64,000 nucleotides of DNA from Patagioenas fasciata (Eukaryota > Chordata > Aves > Columbiformes > Columbidae), in NCBI RefSeq assembly GCF_037038585.1, contig NC_092523.1, positions 46,889,501 to 46,953,500 on the forward strand, written 5' to 3'. The first letter of the stretch is position 1. Each line of letters starts with the position of its first letter. The notes beneath the pieces were generated by a model. The model did not search any database. It saw only the letters and a list, made by a program, of their open reading frames with translations, and was not told the DNA's origin. The position numbers were made by a program, and so were the translations under genes. Positions 26,184 to 36,326 of this stretch are shown here, in pieces.

Positions 26184-26654
26184 CACTAATATCAGCAGTA
26201 GGTTAAACCACAATAGTAAACAAAGAATTGAAAGTATGTCTGGCTATGTTTCACTGTCCATCAGATGAGTTCTTTCATTATTACCAGGAGGATTTTGCAG
26301 GCTGGAACTAGAACTTCTCCTTGTTGCCTCAGTGATACAGAATATTCCAGTTGCAAGACCAGTCAACAATGCCCATCCTCCTTGGATGGCTGAGGCCCAT
26401 TCAAAATCCTGCTTTTCATTTAGAAATCCTCCCAGAGCAGGACCTGCAAATGCCTCAAGGGACCACATGGCATCGAAGAGCCCAGACGCAGTTCCCAGCC
26501 AACTCAGACCTTCTTCAAATCCTTTCTCATACACACAGTGGTGTATCTCTGGAAACACTGGGATAGCACTCATGCCAATGGAAAACCCAAGCAAAACCAG
26601 CATTAGCACAAACATCCACAGCTGACTTTCAATGTGCAGTACAGGAGCAAGTCC
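26184..26654 (-). pseudogene. SLC18B1: SLC18B1 retrocopy fragment (3' coding end plus short 3' UTR)
   Basis: The minus strand from 26654 to 26244 reads GLAPVLHIESQLWMFVLMLV, then GFSIGMSAIPVFPEI, CVYEKGFEEGLS, GPALGGFLNEK, FEWASAIQG and ends NERTHLMDSET with a stop at 26244-26246. This is the C-terminal third (about 137 codons) of SLC18B1, a vesicular polyamine transporter of the major facilitator superfamily, as I remember the human protein. It covers several human exons without interruption, so it derives from a spliced mRNA. It stops abruptly at 26655, where an in-frame TAA precedes it, so the copy is 5'-truncated. Several otherwise conserved positions are changed (for example a glycine of the SIGAF stretch is E, and the tyrosine of FLYEK is N), which suggests loss of constraint. 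About 60 bp of 3' UTR-like sequence joins directly to a CR1 3' end. It is probably not translated into a useful protein. Confidence 0.85.
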
Positions 26655-26659
26655 TTACA

Positions 26660-29600
26660 CAAGAAAGGACCATCATCATCTCGTCTCCCAGTCTGTATGT
26701 ACAGCAGGGACAAAGTACCTCTCTGAACTGGGGTGAGAGGTCCAGGCTAGAGGGATTAGTCCATGATGATTAGGGCAGATTTGATGGGGTGTCCAGTGCA
26801 GATGGACACAGCCCAGATCCTGCTCTGCTGGTCCTGCAGGTCTCTGGCAGGAGACCTGGCTGTGAGACGACACTGCTGTGTGCCAGCCCTGCATACACAC
26901 ACTATTTAGCTGTGCCCTTGTGTTTGCATCTGTGACCACTTTTGTGGGCATGTTCTTGAGAGAATCTTTGTAAGAAGACCTAAACCTTCAGGTCCTGCCG
27001 TGAGGAGATCACCTTTCTTCATGGAAAGGCTGTTCTGAGGCCAGCTCTGTCACACAAAAAGCACAGCGCTGTCATTAAGCCTCCAATTACTGCCTGAAGT
27101 ATGACAGTTCTGACTCTGTTTTCCAAAGGAAATTCTGACTATCCAGTACTCAGCTGATTATTATAATGCCCTTTTTTTTTTCTTTTTTTTTCCATTGGGA
27201 GCTGTTCATTGATGGAATTTAAATAAATATTATATATGTGGACAAAATTGTTCTCCCCTGGCATAATAGAAATTTTATAATATTTGAGATAGAAAGGCAG
27301 ATCTGTCATGGTCTCAGAACAATCTCAAACACAAAAGCCTTACTTCTGGGCCCATAAGTGGCTGTGCATTTTACTGTTTATATGTCTTGTATCGTGTGGC
27401 AGCCACGTAATGAGAACTTACCCTGGAATCCAGTTGAAAAATGAAGCAGCGTACTTATGACAGCATTGATTTCTATACATAAGTAATAAGGCAAATCTTG
27501 AAAATAAGGTTGTTTGATTTACTTAATACAGAAATCCCTGCCAATTTCCAATGTTCTATCAAGTATAAGCATACTAGTTTGAACTTTAAAAAACACCTCA
27601 CACAGCTGATTTATTATTTCTTTCATGCATATATTTTTTAGTATTTGAATATGTCTGCATCAAAAGAAACCAGATTTTTAGAGATCCAGTTGGCTTGCGT
27701 TGCCAAGTTAACAAGTTCTGGTAAGGTCAGCCTGTCACAATAAATCTAATTATTACACAGTTACTTTCTTTATGTATGCAGTTTTCACCATATTCTATAA
27801 GATGGATAAGATAGGCGATCTCACTCGCTCGGAGCGGGGTGAATGTTGTGAGGGAAGCAGAGGACAGATGGACATTTTTTAGTTGATGCTTCTTTGACCT
27901 ATTTAATCTGCATAATTAGGAAATGGGAAAGTTGTCTATGACGCTGATGCTGACTTCACTTCTAGGTCTTTTTGAGCTCATTTAAAGTATGGTAATGAGA
28001 AAAACATTTTACCTTTGGGCAGCAATCTGATTTGTCAGGAAATTCCTCTTGCTATGATGGGTGGATGAGGAAAATTTGGAATAATATGATCCAGATGTTA
28101 AAGCTCCTATTTAGCAGCAATGCAGATGTATTATTTTATGGAATTATCCAGATGATGACCTTCCAGTATTAATAATAAATCAGTACTGGGGTTTTCATCT
28201 GTGTGACTCAATTCCTAACTTCATCCTCATTTACATTACAAAATACTCATGTATTTCATGCAGAGACTAACAGCATTAAAATTAACAATCTGGAAGATGT
28301 AAAAATCCGTAAGGAAATTTGAAACAATTACTGCAAATAATATATACCAATTGATCTGAAAACAGCATCACCTGAGAGAAGGTTGTGATACAATTTTTAG
28401 TTTAGTTAATTATAATTTCATTTTGCAGCTAACATGAAAACGAAGTTCTGTTATAGATTTGTATTAGAAAGTGGCTACTTACTGGAGACGTGTGCCCATT
28501 CAGTTTTGGCTTTGTCACTTAAATTCAGACTTTCAGTCTACTGAGAAAAAAGCAACCCACATTGGATGGAGATCACATAGGATGGTACCAAGGCAAGCAG
28601 GCAACAGGGCCTTTAGTGGCCTCTAGTGAAGTCCAAGAGACCTCACGCTCCATGATCAGGCATGGAAGGAGCTCTGTCACTTTTATGGTCACCAGCAGCA
28701 GCCTGTGGTCCTGCAAAGCCATCTTTTACAGGTGTTTCTATCTGTTAATTCATTTAAACTTATATTATGAAATATCAGTTTGCTCAATAGTTGCATGCTT
28801 TCTGGGGTTTTGGTTTTGTTTGTTTGTTTTTAAGAGTATCTCCTTTATTTTATGAGAATAAGAAGAATCTAGTCCTGATTCAGCTGAAATCTGTGGCAAA
28901 ACTCTGTTAGGTTTCACAGGGGGTGTCACAAATTCCTTTAGAATTTTACTTCTTGGATTAAGGAAAAAGATTCACATTCCATGGAAACGGTTTTTTACTC
29001 TAGGTGAATTGTCCTTTTTGTTTGCTTTCAAGGAATCCCACTGCCCAAAATCCAACAAAAATTTGGAAACCATCTCCGTTCCTTTTTTTTTTTTTTTTTT
29101 AATTTATTTTTAGTAGCCTTTCTGTAAAGATACATGAGCTAACTCTACAAACACATATTAGAGTCTGTCTTGCTTTGTCTGTCTTGTCATCAGGCTTCCA
29201 CAATCCCAAATCCATGGTTTATGAACATGATCATGGAGAGAACTGACATTACAGGGCTTTTGACACTTAGTGGGTTTCAAATATTTGCATATTGGAAAAG
29301 ACATAAAATCTTTCATCGCTGTGGGCAATTTAAGCAAATATACATATTAAGCTTGGTATAATTTCATTTAGAAAAAAGGCTTCGAGCTTTAAACCACACT
29401 ATTTTGTTGTGCTGTAGAAAGAGTTTTTAAGAAAAACCTTTGGTATTGTGGTCATGTAACTGAGCAGCATCCCAAGTCAATGCAGCCAAATGTGCCTTTT
29501 TGAAGGTTTATAAGAGCAGCTCTAAGGCTTAAAGGCCAACCCCCTCCACTGATTTCAAAAAAACTTGCTCTCAAAGCAAGTGCCCTGCGGACACCATATA

Positions 29601-29933
29601 TAACTTAAGTTAGAAAACCAACTGTAATTTTCTTTCAGTAACATTAATTCTATCAGTAGATAGTTTAGTTTTTTGAGGATAGGATGTGGGGTCTGATGAG
29701 TTGTATCTTAGTATTATAGCCATTTACTACACTGGGATTACTAATTATTTACAGGTTGCAAGGCAGGCTAACATTGTTATTTCAGGGCAAAGGCTCTCCG
29801 GTGTCAGATGCTGTACAAGTCACATTTTTTCAGGAGTTTTACAAATTGGCAATCTGTTAATCAAACCTTACCACGCAAAAAGGAAACGTAGGATGTCATT
29901 ACTTCAAAATGACTGTCATAGTTTTGCCAACAG
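26660..29933 (+). other. RNF175 remnant, intron 2 (last part), nothing recognised
   Basis: AT-rich sequence with T- and A-runs (for example 27171-27190 and 29082-29100). No exon, RNA or element is recognised. SLC18B1 similarity does not continue into this stretch. Confidence 0.45.
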
Positions 29934-30066
29934 TTGGTCAGGCTGCTGCAGATGTATCAATCACCATTTCACCATTAGACTTCACTGGTAGAGATCCATG
30001 TCCATATGGGGTTATTACCTGTTACATCACTTTCACCTACAAGCCTCTCTCAGGAAGAACACCACC
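29934..30066 (+). pseudogene. RNF175: RNF175 pseudogene, exon 3 (TM region)
   Basis: After the acceptor CAACAG (ending at 29933) the frame opens LVRLLQM, matching [23 protein letters not shown] of RNF175/RNF121. Then, in a shifted frame, come FTIRLHW and RSMSIWG. In a third frame come GVITCYITF and YKPLSGRTP, matching [22 protein letters not shown]. Compared with the expected exon there is a deletion of about 5 bases after LLQM, an in-frame TAG at 29989-29991 in place of the second tryptophan, a deletion of about 11 bases after WG, and loss of about two codons before KPLSG. The donor after GRTP is also gone (CATATG in place of a GT). The exon cannot encode the protein. Confidence 0.88.
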
Positions 30067-30099
30067 ATATGTCCTTTTTTGTCGGTTTTGCCTTGGTTT

Positions 30100-30210
30100 G
30101 GTGGTTTGTTTGTGTAGAGGATTTTGGTTTGGTTTGGGTTGGGTTTTTTTGTGGGGTTTTTTTGTTGGTGGTGGTTTTGTTTGGTTGGTTGGTTTTTGGT
30201 ATTGCTTCTT
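30100..30210 (+). repeat. G/T-rich simple repeat next to the exon 3 remnant
   Basis: The + strand carries TTTGG, GGTTT and GGG-type runs (30124-30200), beginning about 35 bp after the exon 3 remnant. A weaker, similar tract lies at 30725-30790. This is low-complexity sequence with some GGG runs that could fold, with no evidence of function. Confidence 0.75.
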
Positions 30211-30895
30211 GAAGGAAACCTGTAGAAGGAGAAGAACAAATAAGAATTTCCCAGAACAAATCTTCACAGATTACAAAAAGGGCCATTCGCAGTTGAATTT
30301 GAAGGAATCTTCCAACTGCATTAGGAACAAGTTTCTGCAAAGCAGTGTTTATCAAACATGATATGCAAACGAAAAACAATTAAACAAAAGTTAAATTAAT
30401 TCCATCAGCTCCATCTTAGTTTTTCACTCTGCAGACTCTTACCATCAGCAAACATCCTGGATGTTATTGAACCTGAATTATTAATGGTTCTGAGATTTCT
30501 TCTGCTAACTTTTAAGTATTTTGGATAAATTTAATTGTGGTATAACTGATTTGACTGTACTATCTCACCTCAGTTGTTTTTTACCTGTTTCTTCCTGTTC
30601 TGGCATATGTCTCCTCCCTTCACAATTCCCAGCTCTTAGTTTTAATTATGTTAGCAGTCTAATCACAATTACCATTTCTTGTGAAGACTCAAGCAAAACA
30701 AAAAGTTTTCTGAGGTTTTTTCTGATTGGTTGGTTGGGGGCTTTTTGCTTTGTTTTGGTTTATTGGTTTGATTTGTTTGGTTGTGTTTTTTTTCCCCAGT
30801 ACTTTTTCCTGTATTATACATTTTTATTCACCTTTAAGTAAGGAGAAATATAGACCTGTAAAACTTCTATTGGATTTATATTAATTTTTCAGTAG

Positions 30896-31185
<290 letters not shown>

Positions 31186-32406
31186 CCCACCTCAACATAG
31201 GTTGTGTACATGTAGGTTCTCTTACTTCTTGATTTTTATTATTGCATAGTTGGTCTGAAGTTTGACATTCAATCATTTTACAACTTGTGTTTCTGGTGTG
31301 AAGAGAGGAGGGGAAAAACCTTAAACTTCATACAATCAGTGTTCACTCACTTAATCCCCTAATTTAACTGTTGAGTTAATCCTCAGTCCTTCATTTATGT
31401 AGCTGAAAGAGATGAGACATAAAACAGCTTGATGTAAAGGATAAAAACAGATAAACAGATTCATATCAAAACCCACATTATAATCGTTTCTGATAATTAC
31501 GATTTCACGCTCTACCAGGCTAGGGGCTTCTCCTCTTCTTATTTTGGCTATTGCCAAAGACAATACTGTATGTTCAGATGATTGTCAAACTAACCTCTTA
31601 ATCCAGCCAGAATTTCTGTCTGGGTAGAATCTGAATTTTCTTCATGTTTGTCCAGGATTTCTGTCTGACTAGAAGCCTAGTCAGAGCTACTGTGTTGGAC
31701 TCTGTTTGAGACATCGTCTGACCACAAATTCCAGGGATTCCTCAAGAGCATGTAGATCAACTACATAATGCATCTGCTCTAAGTCCAACACTTCTTGGAG
31801 GCATTGGAGGTATCACACATACATAAATCAGCTGTTCCTGTAAGTGTCAGATTTTTTGCCCGTACATTGTATAGTTGATTAACCCGAAAGTACGTAGCTC
31901 TGACGGAAAGTTCTTGGCATAAACTTAACAATCTTGTGTTACCAATAATGCTAAGCTTTATTCTGTTGAGGTATTTTATTTAACCAGCTAAATTCCCCCC
32001 ACCAGTGTATTTTAAAGATATAACTACAAAATTTGTTAGCTCTATTTTAAAGGTTCTTACCTTGTGCCCTGTTGCAGCAGAAATGAGAAGTCCTTTTTAA
32101 TGTTGAGAAGGTCCAGTTTTCTGAGTATTTGGTAGCCATGTTTCAGTCTCGCAGGACCTGTAACACATACAATCTCAGAGAGATGAGAAGAGATGTTAAT
32201 ATTTTTGCAGACTCAAGTAGTCTGGTATTTGGGGGGGAGGGGTAGGGGGTTAGATACCACTTGCTGCAATTTAGCCAATATTTTATTCTGAGGAATTTGT
32301 ATTCAGGAGGACAGTGGGCTCTTTCAGCTATAGAAACTTAACATTTCTTTGACTGGCATGTTACACAGTATTGAGATTTGGCTGGTCTTGCTGCTTCTGC
32401 AAAACA
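31186..32406 (+). other. RNF175 remnant, intron 4, nothing recognised
   Basis: AT-rich sequence without recognisable exon or element up to the CR1 fragment at 32407. Confidence 0.45.
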
Positions 32407-32515
32407 ATCATAGAATCATGGAATCATTTTGGTTGGAAAAGACCTTTAAGATCATCGAGTCCAACTGTTAACAACCCTGTCAAGTCCACCTCTAAACCAC
32501 ATCCTAAGAACCTCG
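32407..32515 (-). mobile_element. CR1 LINE 3' end fragment
   Basis: The + strand starts ATCATAGAATCATGGAATCA, the reverse complement of a CR1 3' terminus, followed by GGTTGGAAAAGACCTTTAAG and ATCATCGAGTCCAACTG. About 110 bp of a 5'-truncated copy lie in the intron before the RING exon of the RNF175 remnant. Confidence 0.92.
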
Positions 32516-32687
32516 TTGTTCTGTATAATAAGACTCTAAGCAAAGCCTCTTTCTATAAGAAAATGTGTCAGCTTGGCCTTCCTATAACAGAGCTGAGTAG
32601 CTGTGGCAGGACATTGGATTCAGCTTTAAAATAATCCTAAATATTTCTAAATATTTCAAGTCCTTTGAAACTGATCAGTTATAAATC

Positions 32688-32912
32688 AAGGGGCTATCCA
32701 CAATCAGTCATTAAAATTATCTGTTGATGGTCCGACTAGGTTTTCAGATGTATGAACTGGACCTTGTTTATATTTGAAAGATGCCCTAACAACACACCTG
32801 ATACGAGGTTTCATGAATTCTGCATCTATGGTTAGTGCATTGTTAGCAAGACACAGCCTTGCTCATACTACCTTGAGTAAGTTGATTTGAAGAGGATGTT
32901 AAGCCCCTATCC
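32688..32912 (+). pseudogene. RNF175: RNF175 pseudogene, RING-finger exon(s)
   Basis: Reading from about 32820 the frame gives FHEFCIYG, a stop (TAG 32833-32835), CIVSKTQPCSYYLE, a stop (TAA 32878-32880) and VDLKRMLS. This is the RNF175/RNF121 RING stretch [20 protein letters not shown] followed by CKEKVDLKRMFSNPW. Both stops replace conserved codons (W and K), and one zinc-binding cysteine is a tyrosine. Upstream, CTATCCACAATCAGTCATTA and GTATGAACTGGACC match the DNA for LPTKSLSDN and IVELDEEG in diverged form with indels, so the exon probably starts near 32688. The last coding exon (DWLRYLVAWQPV...) was not found. The gene would run towards TLR2B, convergent with it, as in other amniotes. 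Confidence 0.86.
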
Positions 32913-35589
32913 TTACACCCATACCCTTTCCCTAACAAGTGTGCTTTTAATTTGAATTTTCTAAACCATAGCCTGATTGCTCACTAATTCTTGTTTTGAT
33001 CTGCAATAGAGGGATAAGATGGACACATTAAAGAAATTGGAGGTCAATTATTATTAAGAAACAATTATATTTAGGGATGATTATAGTTCTGTTTGGCTTT
33101 ATCTTATCTAAGACCTCAAGCAAGCTAGGAAAAGAGTGCATGTATTTTCTGTCTTGATTTTAAGACATCCGGAAATCATTTTTGTAATGAGAGGAACATT
33201 TTAAAGAATGTAAATTGCAGTTTTAGAAAGACCTTGCAGTGGATTTTGCTCTTTAATGAAATAACAAAATTGATATAATCCACTTTCAGAACAAGTCCTG
33301 TTCTTTTTCCCTTCTCTTAGTAGTTAGTAAACAACATTTTTCCTTTAGCAAATGAAATAATAGTTGAAGATCTACTGCATGTGTAGAAACGTGCTTGAGT
33401 GGCATAAATGTTCGGTTTACTTTTTGAAGCCTATTTTAACCATGTGTGAGGAGGATATTTGAATTTAACTTACCACAGCAAAAAAGGAAGTAAAATAGAA
33501 GAGCTGAAAATGAAGTATTTCAAAATTTTAACCCAATAATTTTTCTTTGATTCTGGCTGAAAAAAACACCCAGATTTACCTCTTCTTGTATTTTCTCTCC
33601 AGTTTCCGTAACAACAGATTAGGTGGTAACACACACATATTGTACAGACAACTTTTGGACTGACTCTGCTATCTGGTGTTTTGACAACTGGTTACTATAG
33701 GCATCGTCCAAAGCATTAATTACTCACTGGGTCTAGAACAGGACTCAGATTATTAGTGAGAATGTGAAATGTTGGCTATTTACATGTCTACAATGATGTG
33801 CATATTCTGCACCCGGTTTTAAAAGACTAGAGAAAATAGCATTTGGTTGAACTGTGGTGTACTATATACCCTTTTGCAAGATAGTGCCGCTTTTTGTATT
33901 ACAGTAGGACTGTACAGCATGCTATTGAAGCATTTTTTTATTTTCTCACAGTAAGAATTGAAAGAAATTGCTGTCTTTAATGGGAAGATTGAAGATTGTG
34001 CTAGAAAAAAGAGGACATATTTTCTTATTCTGAACATCCTTAAAAAAAAAAAAAAAGGAAAAGAAAGTGCCAATATTTAAATTTAATTATTATATACATT
34101 AGTAGTGGCTTCTAGCTGCAATTCTGACTAGAGAAAGTTGTACAGCAGATAAGGAGAATTCTAAGTCAGATAATGGCTTCGTATACAGCAAATTCTGAAA
34201 AAAATAGTACCCACATAGTTTGTTTATAAAATAACAAAATAATACTAATATACCACTACTACTACTGCTAATGGAAAACATAAAATAAAAGATACTCAAG
34301 GCAATTCTTCAAAAACTCCATCTGCACCAAGTAGTCAGTCCCAGGAAGAGAGCACTCTGGTCCTGAACAGGCACATTTAAAAATAAAACAAAAACAAACA
34401 AACCCCCACACAAACAAAAAATGGATCAAAATGAATGCAGAAGTCTTGCTGCTTAGTGGTCAAATGTCTGACATCTATAGTACCCTGACCACATTGTGAG
34501 GAATCGAAATGCAGAGTGTTTATGCATGAATGGGCCGTTCTACTTAGGAGGCAGAAAAGCTGGTTGAAAAAGGTAATTAGCCTAGCTGAAGTAGCTTTTG
34601 AAAGCAGATGAAATACAGTCAGTATTTTAAGAATATTTACCTTGTTATTGGAAAACAGAAACACAGATTAGCTTAATTTGTACTTTATGGGAATATACGG
34701 GTGTGAAGCCACCTACAGATTAAAGTGAGGTTTAAATGCTAAGAATAGGAAATGATGCAATTAAAAAAAGTTTAAGTAAATGAAAAAGTACATGGAAAGA
34801 AGGTGGCTTTGTTTGCTTAGATGAAGTAGAAAAGTTAATAATTCTTATAATGTGTTATGCCTCTATTCATTCAATAATGCATGTAAGTAAGACTTTCCCT
34901 TGCATTACGCTGTCAGAGTTGCCTAATTGTTGGTGTAACGGAAGAATGTTTGTCCTCAGCCTCCTCGATGGCTAGCAAAGGACAGGGAGGCTTCCGCTCT
35001 GACTGATACATTGGCTGTGCAGAAAACTTCCTAAAGCAGTAATGTGACAGGTAGCTAGCTGTGAGATGCAAATTCCAATACACAAACTCAATTACAAATA
35101 TTGAGGTGTTTGAACAGATTTTGTACATGTTAGATGCCCAAGACCAAAACACAACAATAAAAACACTAACTTGGGCATGATCTCATCACAGATGCAGCAA
35201 AATGCCGTAGGTGTTTCCATGTGAAGTCTTTTAAGGTCTGCTTCTGTCCATGTCTGGAGATGTCCCACACTGTGCCTAAACCCTGAACTGATCCAGTAGT
35301 TAGTTGCCCATTTGTCCTACCAGATTCAACCTGCTAGGAATCAGTCTTTTGGTCCACTGACCAGGCGAGCTAGGACAAAAATCCCTGCAGCATAAACTGA
35401 GTTTTATTGCATTTTATTAGAAGTGATTTATACAAAGAATAAGGAAAAACCTGTGGCTAGGCAGGGTCTCTCCTATCTTTTGCAAAGATAAAGAAAGATA
35501 AACTATATAGTTGTATATCTAAACAACTTTTCACCATTATATATTTAAAGGAAACAGCTTCTGCTAACACTGCTGATTATCCTGTACAG
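32913..35589. other. Gene-free stretch between RNF175 remains and TLR2B
   Basis: AT-rich DNA. The final RNF175 exon should lie here if it survives, but no convincing match was found. On the minus strand an AATAAA (35408-35403) could serve as a distal poly(A) signal for TLR2B. Confidence 0.45.
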
Positions 35590-36173
35590 ACAATTGTTGT
35601 GGTTTAACCCCAGAAGGCAGCTCAGCACTACACAACCACTCACTCCCTGCACAGTGGGATGGGGAAGAGGTTCAGAAGGGTGAAAGTGAGAAAACTTGTG
35701 GCTTGACCTAAAGACAGTTTAATATGTGAAGCAAAAGCTGGACGCGCAAGCAAAGCAAAATGAGGAATTAATTCTCTACTTTCTGTCAGAAGGCTGATGC
35801 TCAGCGATCTCCAGGAAAGCAGGGCTGTGTTATTCGTAACAGTTACTAGGGAAGACAAACACCATCACTCCAAACATTCTCCCATCCTCCTTCTTTTGCA
35901 CAATTTTTACTACCAAGCATGCTGTTATATGGTATAGGACATCCTTTTGGTCACCTGAGATCAGCTGTCCTAGCTGCGTCTCACCCCAGCCTACTCACTG
36001 GCAGGACAGCAAGAGAAACAGAAGAGGCCTTGCTTCTGTGCAAGCACTGCTCAGCAATAACTAAGACATCCCTGTGTTATCAACACTGTTCTGCTCACAA
36101 ATCCAAACCACAGCACCATATAAGCAATAATGAAGAAAATTAACTTTGTTCCTACCCAAACCAGTACAACAAT
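35590..36173 (-). mobile_element. ERVL-like solo LTR (fossil) with 5-bp target duplication
   Basis: The LTR spans 35595-36168 (574 bp) between ACAAT duplications at 35590-35594 and 36169-36173. On the minus strand it starts TGTACTGGTTTGGG and ends GGGGTTAAACCACAACA. These ends, and internal blocks such as GAGTTAATTTTCTT-like, TATTAAACTGTC and CATCCCACTG, fit a very common avian ERVL LTR family known to me. No internal retroviral sequence is present. It looks whole as a solo LTR. On the minus strand the ATTAAA at 35723-35718 is its poly(A) signal. It lies 159 bp beyond the TLR2B stop, in the same orientation as TLR2B. Confidence 0.88.
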
Positions 36174-36326
36174 TCCTGACCACTGCTACAAAAAGAAAAA
36201 CATTTCACAGTAAGTAATAGAATTTACAGTAGCTGTTCTCGAGATACAGATAGATGATGAGAAGAACATGCAAGGCAAACAAATCCAATGTACATTTCCT
36301 GCATATTCAGTCTTTACTGTCCTTGC

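Noticed and set aside
31195-31255. Possible extra RNF175 exon reading YYCIVGLKF
   Set aside because: The resemblance to YYGVMGRDF is weak, and better DNA similarity for that part of the protein is already found at 31085-31185.
33040-33120. Possible remnant of the last RNF175 exon (WLRYLVAW)
   Set aside because: Only scattered base matches with no continuous block; not enough to call.
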